Source: Priestia endophytica DSM 13796
GTDB lineage: Bacteria; Bacillota; Bacilli; Bacillales; Bacillaceae_H
Length of the DNA stretch: 64,000 nucleotides
Direction of reading: 5' to 3'
NCBI RefSeq assembly: GCF_900115845.1
Contig: NZ_FOXX01000001.1
Location: 744,001-808,000 of the forward strand
The notes under the pieces were generated by a model. It worked only from the letters and a program-made list of their open reading frames with translations, did not search any database and was not told the origin of the DNA. Shown here piece by piece: positions 37,108 to 46,461 of this stretch (position 1 is the stretch's first letter; every line of letters starts with the position of its first letter). The translations under genes and the position numbers were made by a program.

Positions 37108-39183
37108 ATGTGGGAAAAGTGGAAAACAAAACTAAAGGAGCTATTAGCTAGCCTTAAAGATGGACAATCATCCACTTATATAAAAAGAGGAAAGTTAGCC
37201 TCTCTTGTTATTTATAATATTGTTATTATTGGCCTCGTTTTTTTACTTATAATCGGTTCATTTGCCTTTGGAGCAGGCTCTGGCTATTTCGCTTCCCTCA
37301 TTAAAGACGAGTCACCTCCTTCTAAAAAGGAAATGAGTGACGCTTTAACGAATTATAGCGAAACAAGCGAAATTTACTTTGCTAACAATGTACCTCTAGG
37401 AAAGCTACGATCAAATCTTGAACGTGATGAAGTGAAGTTAGAGAACGTTTCTCCTCACCTCGTTCATGCCCTCATTTCGACAGAAGATGAGTATTTCTAT
37501 AAACATGACGGAGTTGTTCCAAAAGCTGTTCTTCGAGCTCTTTATCAAGATGTTTCAAATTCCGCTACGAGAACAGGTGGAAGTACATTAACACAGCAGC
37601 TTATTAAAAATCAGATGTTAACAAATGAAGTTTCCTTTACAAGGAAAGCAAATGAGATTCTTCTTGCCCTCCGTGTTGAAAACTACTTCTCCAAAGAGGA
37701 GATTTTAGAAGCTTACCTAAACGTTGCTTACTTTGGAAGAAACTCAGCAGGAAACAATATTGCAGGTGTTCAAACAGCTGCTCAAGGACTGTTTGGACGA
37801 AACGCAAAAGATCTGACACTTGAACAAGCAGCCTTTATTGCTGGCCTTCCTCAAAGTCCATCTCGCTATACACCATTTACGCAAGCTGGACAATTAAAGG
37901 AAGATCTTTCTCCAGGAGTAGAACGAATGAAAACCGTGCTCTTCCGTATGAAACGTGCTGGGTACATTAACAAACAGGAGTATGAACAAGCAGTAAACTA
38001 CAATATTACAAAAGACTTTAAAACTTCTTCTTCTTCTGTTGTAGAAAAGTATCCTTGGTTGAATTTTGAAGTAGAAAAGCGCGTGCGTAAAATTTTAGCA
38101 GAGCAGCTTGCAAATCAAGCAGGTGTTAGTACAGAAAAGCTTTATGGTGACAAAGCTCTTCTTCAGCAATATACTGAGCAAGCAGATCTTAATATGAGAC
38201 AAAACGGCTATCGCATCCATACAACAATTCATAAAAACATCTATGATGCAATGGAAAATGTAACGAAAAATTTCAACGGCTTTAATAACTACGTGAAAGT
38301 CAATACCGGCAGTGTGATGATTGATAACAAAACAGGAGCTATTATTAGTTTTGTTGGGGGCCGAGATTATGAAAGTTCGCAATACAACTATGCAACAAGT
38401 GTAGAAACGCCTAATGGTTCTACAATGAAGCCACTCCTTGTATACGCTCCTGCAATTCAATCAGGTCTTATCTCAGCTAATAGCATGGTTAATAACAGCG
38501 CATTTACGTGGGGGAACTGGTCACCGAAAAATGCAGGGAAGAATTATACAGCACCAGTAACAGTAAGAAAAGCACTTACATACTCTTACAATATTCCAGC
38601 TGCAAGAGTATATAAAATGAATAAAGGAAACAATCCAACTTCTTACTTAGAAAAAATGGGCTTTACCTCTCTGCAAAAAAATGATTATGTGAATCCTTCT
38701 CTTGCACTAGGGGCAATGGAGCAAGGTGTGACAGTGGAAGAAAACGTCAATGCCTATACTACCTTTGCTAACAAGGGACAGTTTAAAGACGCTTACCTTA
38801 TTGACAAAATTGAAACGCGCGATGGCAAAGTTATATATCAACACGAAACAAAACCAACAACCGTGTTCTCTACTAATACTTCTTCTCAAATGATTAGTAT
38901 GATGAGAGATGTTGTACAAAAAGGAACCGCTGCAAGAGTACGAAACTACTTACAGTTTAGTTCTGATCTTGCTGGAAAAACTGGAACAACCCAAAATGAA
39001 AATGATTTATGGTTTGTTGCATCAAATCCAAATGTAACATTCGGAACATGGGTGGGACGATTAAATAATCCGCAAAGTTCAGCAAAACCAGGAGATCACT
39101 TACGACTGTGGGCTCAGTATATGAATGCAGCATATCGAGTGGAACCTAGTCTTATAGCTCCATCCGAACGTTTTCAACCTTAA
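37108..39183 (+). CDS. Class A penicillin-binding protein (glycosyltransferase/transpeptidase)
   Basis: This bifunctional PBP polymerises and crosslinks peptidoglycan. The 691-residue protein has one membrane anchor (LVIYNIVIIGLVFLLIIGSF), a GT51 domain with the catalytic E126 in ISTEDEYFYKHDGV and the block GGSTLTQQLIKN, and a transpeptidase domain with S438 and K441 in NGSTMKP, SYN (493-495) and KTGT (624-627). All catalytic motifs are intact. An extended -10 (TGCTATAAT, about 37070) gives a likely promoter. It sits between tyrS and acsA, a place where B. subtilis has no PBP that I recall; which paralogue (PbpF/PbpG-like or other) I cannot say. Confidence 0.9.
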   Translation: MWEKWKTKLKELLASLKDGQSSTYIKRGKLASLVIYNIVIIGLVFLLIIGSFAFGAGSGYFASLIKDESPPSKKEMSDALTNYSETSEIYFANNVPLGKLRSNLERDEVKLENVSPHLVHALISTEDEYFYKHDGVVPKAVLRALYQDVSNSATRTGGSTLTQQLIKNQMLTNEVSFTRKANEILLALRVENYFSKEEILEAYLNVAYFGRNSAGNNIAGVQTAAQGLFGRNAKDLTLEQAAFIAGLPQSPSRYTPFTQAGQLKEDLSPGVERMKTVLFRMKRAGYINKQEYEQAVNYNITKDFKTSSSSVVEKYPWLNFEVEKRVRKILAEQLANQAGVSTEKLYGDKALLQQYTEQADLNMRQNGYRIHTTIHKNIYDAMENVTKNFNGFNNYVKVNTGSVMIDNKTGAIISFVGGRDYESSQYNYATSVETPNGSTMKPLLVYAPAIQSGLISANSMVNNSAFTWGNWSPKNAGKNYTAPVTVRKALTYSYNIPAARVYKMNKGNNPTSYLEKMGFTSLQKNDYVNPSLALGAMEQGVTVEENVNAYTTFANKGQFKDAYLIDKIETRDGKVIYQHETKPTTVFSTNTSSQMISMMRDVVQKGTAARVRNYLQFSSDLAGKTGTTQNENDLWFVASNPNVTFGTWVGRLNNPQSSAKPGDHLRLWAQYMNAAYRVEPSLIAPSERFQP

Positions 39184-39184
39184 T

Positions 39185-39219
39185 AGAAAGAGAGACTGCC
39201 AAGGGCAGTCTCTCTTTTT
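39185..39219. terminator. Bidirectional terminator between PBP gene and acsA
   Basis: A perfect AGAGAGACTGCC/GGCAGTCTCTCT stem with T runs lies between the convergent genes. Confidence 0.88.
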
Positions 39220-39220
39220 A

Positions 39221-40939
39221 TTAATCTTCCATTGAGGAAAGATCTCCAGCAGGCAAATCAAGCTCCCACGCTTTCAACACGCGGCGCATAATTTTTCCAC
39301 TTCTTGTTTTCGGTAGCTTTTCTCTAAATTCAATCTCTCGTGGTGCAGCATGTGCTGCAAGTCCTTTCTTCACAAACTGACGAATATTCTCGATAAGTTC
39401 ATCAGAAGGCTCATATCCATCTCTTAAAGCAATAAATGCTTTAATGACTTCCCCACGCACAGGATCTGGCTTGCCGATAACACCTGCCTCTGCAACAGCC
39501 TCATGTTCTACAAGTTTACTTTCCACTTCAAATGGACCTACCCGTTCACCAGACGTCATAATAACGTCATCGACTCTTCCTTGAAACCAAAAATATCCGT
39601 CTTCATCCATATAAGCCGAATCACCTGAAACATACCAATCACCAGGCATAAAATACGTTTCATACTTTTCAGGATTATTCCAAATTGACCTCATCATTGA
39701 AGGCCAACCTTTTGCAATAGCTAGATTCCCCATTCGATTTGGAGGAAGCTCCTGTCCTCTATCATCTACAATCGCTGCTTTAATTCCTGGAATTGGTTTC
39801 CCCATTGATCCTGGACGAATTTCCATTGCTGGGTAATTACAGATCACTTGGCCTCCTGTTTCTGTCATCCACCATGTATCGTGAATGCGGATATTAAATA
39901 CTTTCATTCCCCATCTAATAACTTCAGGATTTAGAGGCTCTCCAACGCTCACGATATGGCGAAGATTACTTAAATCATACTTCTTCATGAGCTCGTCCCC
40001 TGCTCCCATTAACATCCTAAACGCTGTTGGAGCACTATACCAAACAGTTACCCCATAATCGGCCAATGCTTTATACCAGTTATCAGGACTAAAACGACCC
40101 CCAACAATTACACTTGTTGCTCCAACAAGCCACGGTCCAAAAATACCGTAAGACGTACCTGTTACCCATCCTGGATCTGCTGTGCACCAGTAAATATCGT
40201 CTTCTTTTAAATCAAGCACCCATTTTGCTGTCTGGTAATGTTGCACCATAGCATTGTGTACATGTAAAACACCTTTTGGTTTTCCAGTCGATCCTGACGT
40301 ATAGTGAAGAATAAGTCCGTCTTCACGTTCCACCCAAACAGGCTCAAATTTTGAACTTGCTTCACTAAAATGTTTATTAAAATCAAGGTAAACATCGTCT
40401 TCCTCAACATCTTCTCCTACAATAAGAACACTTTTTAAAGCAGGAAGATCACTGACAGGAACTCTTTCTAATAGCTCCTTCGTTGTGATAAGTACTTTTG
40501 CTTCACTATCTTCTAAGCGATCTTTTACAGCCCCCTCCATAAATGCTTCAAAAAGCGGTCCTACAATTGCACCTACTTTAATAGCACCTAGCACTGCAAA
40601 ATACAGTTCAGGCGATCGAGGCATAAAGATGAACACCCTGTCCCCTTTTTCTACATCTGTGGTCTTTTTGAGAACATTGGCAGCCTTGTTAGACAAAGCA
40701 CTCATTTCTCTAAAAGTATATTTCTCTTTTCTTTCTCCGTTTTCGTAAAAGAGCGCTACTTTATTTTTCCTGAAAGAGTTTGCATGCCTGTCGATTGCTT
40801 CATAGGCCATATTTAATTTCCCACTCTCATACCACGAAAATTGCTCTTCAACGTTTTTCCAGTTAAAATTGCTGTAAACATCATCATAATTTTGTAAGTT
40901 ATAATTCCCCTTAATCACCGGAAGCGCTTCCATCCCCAT
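39221..40939 (-). CDS. acsA: Acetyl-CoA synthetase
   Basis: AcsA activates acetate to acetyl-CoA via acetyl-AMP. The 572-residue protein, the same length as B. subtilis AcsA, has the ANL P-loop HYTSGSTGKPKG, the motif DTWWMTETGG, SGDSAYMDEDG, and near the end PKTRSGKIMRR, whose lysine is the site acetylated by AcuA. I choose the ATG of MGMEALPV, 8 bases after AGGAGG; an upstream frame adds only 8 residues covering the ribosome site. It faces acuABC, which codes for its acetyltransferase and deacetylase; a cre site lies between. Confidence 0.95.
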   Translation of the reverse strand: MGMEALPVIKGNYNLQNYDDVYSNFNWKNVEEQFSWYESGKLNMAYEAIDRHANSFRKNKVALFYENGERKEKYTFREMSALSNKAANVLKKTTDVEKGDRVFIFMPRSPELYFAVLGAIKVGAIVGPLFEAFMEGAVKDRLEDSEAKVLITTKELLERVPVSDLPALKSVLIVGEDVEEDDVYLDFNKHFSEASSKFEPVWVEREDGLILHYTSGSTGKPKGVLHVHNAMVQHYQTAKWVLDLKEDDIYWCTADPGWVTGTSYGIFGPWLVGATSVIVGGRFSPDNWYKALADYGVTVWYSAPTAFRMLMGAGDELMKKYDLSNLRHIVSVGEPLNPEVIRWGMKVFNIRIHDTWWMTETGGQVICNYPAMEIRPGSMGKPIPGIKAAIVDDRGQELPPNRMGNLAIAKGWPSMMRSIWNNPEKYETYFMPGDWYVSGDSAYMDEDGYFWFQGRVDDVIMTSGERVGPFEVESKLVEHEAVAEAGVIGKPDPVRGEVIKAFIALRDGYEPSDELIENIRQFVKKGLAAHAAPREIEFREKLPKTRSGKIMRRVLKAWELDLPAGDLSSMED

Positions 40940-41040
40940 ATCAAACTCCTCCTTATGTAGCAATTTACAAAATCTATTATAATATAAAATGGAATATTTC
41001 TCAATTTTTAAAATATTTATATATTTTACCTTTCATCGTA

Positions 41041-41055
41041 TTGAAAACGCTTTAT
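41041..41055. promoter_or_regulatory. CcpA cre site between acsA and acuABC
   Basis: TTGAAAACGCTTTAT matches the cre pattern WTGNAANCGNWNNCW at all but one fixed position. It lies just upstream of the TATAAT-like -10 of acuABC, overlapping the -35 region, so CcpA is likely to repress acuABC and perhaps acsA during growth on glucose, as in B. subtilis. Confidence 0.65.
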
Positions 41056-41116
41056 AAGGTGATTTTTTATGTATAATATAATATATAAGAAAAGATTTTC
41101 GAGGTGGTGAATACAT

Positions 41117-41749
41117 TTGAGGCATATAAAAACGTACCACGCCAAAGAAATAAAAACAAAGCAAGGGCCAATTATTGTGGAAGGTCCTATCCAAATAAGT
41201 AGATTAAAAGAGCTTCATTTTCATGAAGGATTAACGGCCTTTAGACCCTCTGGTCAACAAAAAGAAGCATTGCTTGAAATTTCAGAGCTTGAAGAAGGAC
41301 GCATTATTGTTGCCCGTTATAAGGACACTGTTGTAGGATATGTCACCTTTCTATATCCTGATCCACTTGAGCGGTGGTCTGAAGGAAATTTAGAGAATTT
41401 GATTGAGCTTGGTGCTATTGAAGTTGCTCCTCCTTTTAGAGAAATATCTATTGGAAAAACTCTTTTAGAAGTTTCAATGATGGATAAAATGATGGAAAAC
41501 TATATTATTATTACAACCGAATACTATTGGCATTGGGATTTAAAAGGCACTGGGTTAAACGTTTGGGAGTATCGAAAAGCAATGGAAAAAATGATGGAAA
41601 CAGGAGGACTTACTTGGGTAGCCACAGATGATCCTGAAATTTGCTCTCACCCTGCTAACTGCTTAATGGCTCGGTTTGGTAAGAAAGTAAATCATGAATC
41701 TGTTCAGAAGTTTGATCAACTTCGTTTTCAAAATCGCTTTATGTACTAA
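41117..41749 (+). CDS. acuA: AcsA lysine acetyltransferase AcuA
   Basis: AcuA is a GNAT-type protein acetyltransferase that inactivates AcsA by acetylating its C-terminal lysine. The 210-residue protein has the family blocks AFRPSGQQKEAL, GYVTFLYPDPLERW and the acetyl-CoA loop region IEVAPPFREISIGKTLLEVSMM. It begins with TTG 8 bases after GAGGTGGTG; no ATG with a ribosome site is available. It is the first gene of acuABC, opposite to its target acsA, with a cre site upstream. Confidence 0.93.
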   Translation: MRHIKTYHAKEIKTKQGPIIVEGPIQISRLKELHFHEGLTAFRPSGQQKEALLEISELEEGRIIVARYKDTVVGYVTFLYPDPLERWSEGNLENLIELGAIEVAPPFREISIGKTLLEVSMMDKMMENYIIITTEYYWHWDLKGTGLNVWEYRKAMEKMMETGGLTWVATDDPEICSHPANCLMARFGKKVNHESVQKFDQLRFQNRFMY

Positions 41750-41771
41750 CTTACAAAAGGAGTTGTGAAGG

Positions 41772-42419
41772 ATGATTGTTGAAGAGATTATGAGTAGAAA
41801 TCTAATTACTCTTCTGCCAACAGATAAAATTAAACAAGCTGTTGTTCTCATGAATAAACATCATGTTCGTCATATTCCTGTTGTGGATAAGGAATATACG
41901 CTTCTTGGCATTATTTCAGATCGTGATATAAAAGATGCTGCTCCTTCAATTTTTGCACAAGATCGCGAATTTGAAGAATTCGAGAAGCCTGTTCATGAGA
42001 TTATGACGAAAAATGTGATTGTAGCATATCCGCTTGATTTTGTTGAAGAAATCTCATTCACCTTTTATGAGAACAAAATTAGCTGCCTCCCTATTATTCA
42101 CAAAGGCAAACTCGTTGGGATTGTAACCAAAACTGATATATTAAATACCCTTGTTCAATTAACAGGTGCACACCAACCAGGTTCTCAAATTGAAGTAAAG
42201 GTTCCAAATGTAGCGGGTAAACTTAGTGAAGTCACAAAGCTATTAAGTGACCATCATCTAAATATTTTAAGCGTTCTCGTTTATCCTTATAAGCAAGATG
42301 ATACATACCGTACAATTGTTTTTCGCATTGAAACGCTAAACCCGACAAAAGCAATCTATGCCTTGGTTGAACATGGTTATGAAGTATTACGACCTCATAT
42401 AACGGATGTGATACGATGA
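41772..42419 (+). CDS. acuB: AcuB, CBS-ACT protein
   Basis: AcuB is a cytosolic protein of two CBS repeats (about 1-120, with IMSRNLITLLPTDK and EIMTKNVIVAYP) and a C-terminal ACT domain (about 140-215). In B. subtilis it is needed for growth on acetoin and is encoded between the acetyltransferase and deacetylase. CBS pairs often bind adenine nucleotides, so it may sense energy state, but its exact role is not known. It overlaps acuC by 4 bases (ATGA). GGAG precedes the ATG. Confidence 0.93.
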   Translation: MIVEEIMSRNLITLLPTDKIKQAVVLMNKHHVRHIPVVDKEYTLLGIISDRDIKDAAPSIFAQDREFEEFEKPVHEIMTKNVIVAYPLDFVEEISFTFYENKISCLPIIHKGKLVGIVTKTDILNTLVQLTGAHQPGSQIEVKVPNVAGKLSEVTKLLSDHHLNILSVLVYPYKQDDTYRTIVFRIETLNPTKAIYALVEHGYEVLRPHITDVIR

Positions 42420-43591
42420 AACATGACGCTTTATTTGTTTATTCTCCTGATTTCTTAACATATAAATTTAATGCTCATCATCCTTTTAATCAACTTCGAG
42501 TCGAGATGACGTACGATTTATTAAAAGCACTAGGCGCCTTAAGCGATCAACAAGTAATGAAACCTCGTCAGGCTTCTGTAGAAGAGCTTAAGCTTATCCA
42601 TCATGACGCTTACATTCAGGCTGTTCAGAAAGCAAGCCAAGGACTTCTATCAAAAGATGAAGGGCTGAATTTTGGACTTGGTACAGAAGATACCCCTATT
42701 TTCCCTAACATGCATGAAGCAAGTGCTTATCTTGTAGGTGGCACGCTTACTGCTGTTGATCTTGTGATGTCTGGGAGCACTCGTCATGCAATTAGCTTAG
42801 GAGGAGGGCTTCATCACGGTTTTTGTGGAAAGGCATCTGGCTTTTGCATTTATAACGATAGTGCTGTAGCCATTAAATATTTACAGCAGAAATACAATGC
42901 ACGAGTTCTTTATATTGATACTGATGCACATCATGGAGACGGTGTTCAAGTTGCCTTCTATGATGACCCTCAAATTTGCACGTTTTCAATTCATGAAACA
43001 GGTCGCTATCTCTTTCCTGGCACAGGGACAATTAATGAAAGAGGCTATGGAAATGGATACGGCTATTCTTTTAATTTACCTCTTGATGCCTATACAGAAG
43101 ATGAATCATTTTTATACACATACGAAACAGCGATAAGAGAAATTGCTGAATTTTTCAAACCTGACGTCATTTTAACGCAAAATGGCGCAGATGCTCACTA
43201 TCATGATCCATTGACACACCTTTATACTACTATGGAAACCTATAAACACATTCCTAAAATAGCTCATGAACTAGCTCATAAATATTGTAATGGACGCTGG
43301 ATTGCTGTTGGAGGTGGAGGATATGATATTTGGCGCGTAGTTCCTAGAGCATGGTCACTAATTTGGCTTGAAATGACTGGGTTCACTCTTAAAGAAGATC
43401 TCTTGCCAAAAAACTGGGTTGATAAATGGTCTAAAAGAGCGCAGCATCCACTCTGTACAACGTGGAGTGATCCTCCTAATTTATATAAAAAGGTGCCCCG
43501 AAAAAAAGAAATTGAAGAAAAAAATAGTCGTACGCTTCAAAATCTACTTTTTCCTATCCGTGGCACAGAAAGAAATAAAAATGTCACATAA
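42416..43591 (+). CDS. acuC: Acetoin utilisation deacetylase AcuC
   Basis: AcuC is a zinc-dependent, class I-like deacetylase that removes the acetyl group put on AcsA by AcuA and so reactivates it. The 391-residue protein has the family signatures GGGLHHGFCGKASGFC, YIDTDAHHGDGVQ and NGADAHYHDP, with the metal-binding aspartates and histidine and the active-site histidine pair. Translation is coupled to acuB through an ATGA overlap; its own ribosome site is weak. A terminator follows. Confidence 0.94.
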   Translation: MKHDALFVYSPDFLTYKFNAHHPFNQLRVEMTYDLLKALGALSDQQVMKPRQASVEELKLIHHDAYIQAVQKASQGLLSKDEGLNFGLGTEDTPIFPNMHEASAYLVGGTLTAVDLVMSGSTRHAISLGGGLHHGFCGKASGFCIYNDSAVAIKYLQQKYNARVLYIDTDAHHGDGVQVAFYDDPQICTFSIHETGRYLFPGTGTINERGYGNGYGYSFNLPLDAYTEDESFLYTYETAIREIAEFFKPDVILTQNGADAHYHDPLTHLYTTMETYKHIPKIAHELAHKYCNGRWIAVGGGGYDIWRVVPRAWSLIWLEMTGFTLKEDLLPKNWVDKWSKRAQHPLCTTWSDPPNLYKKVPRKKEIEEKNSRTLQNLLFPIRGTERNKNVT

Positions 43592-43595
43592 ACTA

Positions 43596-43628
43596 AAAAA
43601 ATCCGCTTCAAAAAAGCGGATTTTTTTA
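43596..43628. terminator. Bidirectional terminator between acuC and motS
   Basis: An AAATCCGCTT/AAGCGGATTT stem with T runs on both strands lies between convergent genes. Confidence 0.88.
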
Positions 43629-43633
43629 CTGTA

Positions 43634-44335
43634 TTAATCGTTAAGGTCTGAGATTACAATTTCCACACGGCGATTCTTCTTCATCTCTTCTTCTTGGTTA
43701 CTTATCTTAAGTGGCTTTGTATCCCCATACCCAATTGCCACAAACCTACTTGAGTTAATGTTATAGGTTTCTGACAAGTATTGAATAACACTGCTTGCTC
43801 GGGCAGTAGAAAGCTCCCAATTTGAAGGATAATAACTGTTTCGAATAGGCCTCTTATCTGTATGACCTTCAACACGAATAACATTTGGTAGTTCTTTAAT
43901 AATTTCACCTATCTTATTTAAAAACGGTCGAGATTCAGGAACGAGACTTGCTTCCCCTGTTGGGAAAAGGATCTGTTCTTGTAAAACAAGGACAACTCCT
44001 CGTGAATCTTTATTAGCGGCGATTTTATCATCTAAGTTGTTTTTCTTCAACTTCCCTTTAATATAAGCCAAAAGATCATCAGAGTTCATCTTTGACTGTG
44101 CTTCTCCTTGACTTTCTTTACTATGTACATCTTTCGTTTTCTCACTAGCTAAGGTCTTATCCATTGAGCCAACAAGCTTCTGAAACTTGCCGCTATTAAT
44201 ATGAGACATGGAGAATAAAAGAACAAAAAAAACGAGAATAAGCGTAATCAAGTCTGCGAATGTGACAAGCCATTTTACATTTCCTCCATCTTCACCACGC
44301 TTTGGGCGACGAAGACGACGTTTTCTAGATTTCAA
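43634..44335 (-). CDS. motS: Flagellar motor stator protein MotS
   Basis: MotS is the MotB-like half of the sodium-driven MotPS stator. It has a basic N-terminus, one membrane segment with the ion-binding aspartate (TFADLITLILVFFVLLFS), and a C-terminal OmpA/MotB peptidoglycan-binding domain (VEGHTDKRPIRN, ELSTARASSVIQYL). I choose a TTG start (MKSRKRRLRR, 233 residues) because AGGAG lies 8 bases before it. A GTG seven codons earlier (44356) has no clear ribosome site but cannot be ruled out. It overlaps the motP end by 11 bases. The pair next to ccpA is the B. subtilis ytxDE arrangement. Confidence 0.88.
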   Translation of the reverse strand: MKSRKRRLRRPKRGEDGGNVKWLVTFADLITLILVFFVLLFSMSHINSGKFQKLVGSMDKTLASEKTKDVHSKESQGEAQSKMNSDDLLAYIKGKLKKNNLDDKIAANKDSRGVVLVLQEQILFPTGEASLVPESRPFLNKIGEIIKELPNVIRVEGHTDKRPIRNSYYPSNWELSTARASSVIQYLSETYNINSSRFVAIGYGDTKPLKISNQEEEMKKNRRVEIVISDLND

Positions 44336-45152
44336 TTTCTTTAACTCCTTGTACACCTTTTTCCAACTTGTTCTTCTTACGTTTTAAACGTTCTTCTGTC
44401 GATAAAAAAGCAGCTAGCCGCTCTTCTACCATACCTGGATTTTGACCTGTTTGAACTCCAATAACGCCTTCAATTACACACTGTCTTAGAAAGATTTCTT
44501 GTTCTGTTTGTAACGAAAGTTTTGCTGCAAGGGGCTGAAACACTAAATTAGCAAGCAGTGAACCATATAGTGTTGTTAAAAGAGCTACTGCCATATTTGG
44601 CCCAAGTAAAGAAGGATCATCCATATTTTTCAGCATTAATACAAGGCCAATAAGAGTACCGATCATTCCCCACGCTGGTGCATATTCAGCAGCTTTCTCA
44701 AAAATACTTCGTCCTTTACGATGACGTTCTTCTAGTGCATCAACTTCTAGATTTAATATTTCCTCAATAGTATCTGTCTCTACTCCATCAACAGCTAAAA
44801 GAATCCCTTTCTTCAGAAAGCGATCTTCTACATCTCCCATCTCTGCTTCAAGAGATAAAAGCCCTTCTTTTCTTGCTTTATTAGCAAAAGCAACAAAAAG
44901 ATCCACATATGGTTCAGGCTCAAAATTTTGAGTACGAAATGCCTGCTTAGCAATGGTTCCTACTTTTTTAAGCTCGTTTATACGAAAACTAACAAAAAGT
45001 CCTGCTAAAACTCCTCCTAACACAATAAAGAAGGAAGGGATATTTAAAAGGGAAAAGAAGTTCTCAATCCCTCCACTTGTAATAACTCCAAAAATAATAA
45101 TGGCACAACCAACAACTAATCCTAGCGGTGTAAGAATATCATATTTCTTCAT
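44325..45152 (-). CDS. motP: Flagellar motor stator protein MotP
   Basis: MotP is the MotA-like half of the stator that couples ion flow to flagellar rotation. The 275-residue protein shows four membrane segments: ILTPLGLVVGCAIIIFGVI, SFFIVLGGVLAGLFVSF, YAPAWGMIGTLIGLVLML and MAVALLTTLYGSLLANLVF. A cytoplasmic loop lies between the second and third and carries the charged residues that contact FliG. It is the first gene of the motPS operon. Ion type (sodium rather than proton) is inferred from the MotPS family and from its ccpA-linked locus, not from residues I can verify. Confidence 0.92.
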   Translation of the reverse strand: MKKYDILTPLGLVVGCAIIIFGVITSGGIENFFSLLNIPSFFIVLGGVLAGLFVSFRINELKKVGTIAKQAFRTQNFEPEPYVDLFVAFANKARKEGLLSLEAEMGDVEDRFLKKGILLAVDGVETDTIEEILNLEVDALEERHRKGRSIFEKAAEYAPAWGMIGTLIGLVLMLKNMDDPSLLGPNMAVALLTTLYGSLLANLVFQPLAAKLSLQTEQEIFLRQCVIEGVIGVQTGQNPGMVEERLAAFLSTEERLKRKKNKLEKGVQGVKEIEI

Positions 45153-45210
45153 TACGTTTCTCCATTTTCTTTTACCCCGAGCTTTTTAGAAAGTTAGTTT
45201 CTCACTCATG

Positions 45211-45256
45211 AAAGCTCATCAGCAGCAAACTTAGAAGTCTGCTGCTGATGAGCTTT
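45211..45256. terminator. Strong hairpin between ccpA and motP
   Basis: A perfect 17-bp stem (AAAGCTCATCAGCAGCA with its complement) and 12-base loop lie just after the ccpA stop. The T run is short on both strands. Readthrough from ccpA into motPS may therefore be reduced but not abolished. Confidence 0.7.
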
Positions 45257-45259
45257 TAA

Positions 45260-46258
45260 TCATTTTGTAGAATTGCGATATTCAATTCGATGTGGAAGTT
45301 GAACAATGTTGCTGTCAACTTGCTCTTTGTTCATTAATTTTGTTAATAGTCGCATTGCAACAGCTCCAATATCATACATTGGTTGTACAACAGTTGATAG
45401 CTGCGGGCGCACCATTGTCGCTAATCTTGTATTATCAAATCCAAGCACTTCAATATCTTCTGGAATTGAAACGCCTTCATCTTGCGCTCCGTGAATAACT
45501 CCAAGAGCCATTTCATCTGTTGCAACAAAGATAGCTGTTGGACGATCTTCTAATTTCAAAAGTTGCTGAACAGCTTCAATTCCTGAATCGTATGTGTAGT
45601 CTCCTTCAGCAACATAATCTTCATTATAAGAAATATTTGCTTCTTTTAAAGCTCTCTTATAACCTTCATTTTTCTTTAAACTATTGATTGGTTCTTCCTC
45701 AGGGCCTGAAACATAGCCAATCTTTTGATGACCCTTCTCGATTAAAGCGTTTACTGCATCATAAGCAGCTTGTTCATACTCAATATTTACAGATGGAATT
45801 TCTTCTGATTGTTCAACAGATGCAGCAAGCACAACTGGAACTGGAGATTTTTTCAGTTCTTCAACATGCTCTTCCTGTACATTTCCACTCATAAAAATAA
45901 TGCCGTCCACTTGTTTGCCAAGCATTGTATTTAAGAGATGGAGCTCTTTATCTTTGTTTTGATCTGAGTTGCTCAAAATAATATTATATTTATACATTGT
46001 TGCAATATCTTCAATACCACGTGCAAGCTCTGCGTGGAAAATGCTTGAGATATCAGGGATAATAACCCCTACTGTCGTTGTTTTCTTACTAGCAAGGCCT
46101 CTTGCTACAGCATTTGGGCGATACCCAAGTCTTTCAATTGTTTCTAATACTTTCTTTCTTGTTGATGGTTTAACATTCGGGTTTCCATTTACTACACGTG
46201 ATACGGTTGCCATTGAAACATTCGCTTCTCTTGCAACATCATATATTGTAATATTCAT
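45260..46258 (-). CDS. ccpA: Catabolite control protein A
   Basis: CcpA is the LacI-type global regulator that, with HPr-Ser-P, binds cre sites and controls carbon metabolism. The 332-residue protein has the DNA-binding helix-turn-helix and hinge ([23 protein letters not shown] and [15 protein letters not shown]) and a periplasmic-binding-type core. It has the B. subtilis CcpA length. GGAG lies before the ATG. In B. subtilis aroA lies upstream in the same direction; here that gene is absent and a promoter is found in the gap. Likely targets in the window are ackA and acsA/acuABC. Confidence 0.97.
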   Translation of the reverse strand: MNITIYDVAREANVSMATVSRVVNGNPNVKPSTRKKVLETIERLGYRPNAVARGLASKKTTTVGVIIPDISSIFHAELARGIEDIATMYKYNIILSNSDQNKDKELHLLNTMLGKQVDGIIFMSGNVQEEHVEELKKSPVPVVLAASVEQSEEIPSVNIEYEQAAYDAVNALIEKGHQKIGYVSGPEEEPINSLKKNEGYKRALKEANISYNEDYVAEGDYTYDSGIEAVQQLLKLEDRPTAIFVATDEMALGVIHGAQDEGVSIPEDIEVLGFDNTRLATMVRPQLSTVVQPMYDIGAVAMRLLTKLMNKEQVDSNIVQLPHRIEYRNSTK

Positions 46259-46344
46259 GTTTTAACACTCCTTATATCAACGCTTTTCGCTTAGCTTATC
46301 CATGTTTTTCACATAATAGTGATTAAATTTTGGATTCATTGTCT

Positions 46345-46369
46345 GTAAATAATATACGATACTATTTAC
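46345..46369. promoter_or_regulatory. Imperfect palindrome within the ccpA promoter
   Basis: GTAAATAATAT-ACG-ATACTATTTAC has two 11-base arms with one mismatch around a 3-base spacer. It covers the -10 and most of the spacer of the ccpA promoter candidate, a typical repressor operator position. I do not recognise the binding protein. Confidence 0.45.
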
Positions 46370-46379
46370 ATAATGACAA
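46351..46379 (-). promoter_or_regulatory. ccpA promoter
   Basis: TTGTCA, 17 bases and TATATT on the minus strand form a good sigma-A promoter about 95 bases before the ccpA start. Confidence 0.65.
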
Positions 46380-46436
46380 ATGCTTATTGGTCTCTCATGT
46401 ATATTTTTCACAAAAAGTTTACTAAATCGCATAAAA

Positions 46437-46461
46437 GAGGCTCGGCAACACGCCGAGCCTT
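46437..46461 (-). terminator. Terminator after brxC
   Basis: A perfect GGCTCGGC/GCCGAGCC stem with T run on the minus strand ends the ytxGH-brxC unit. Confidence 0.85.
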
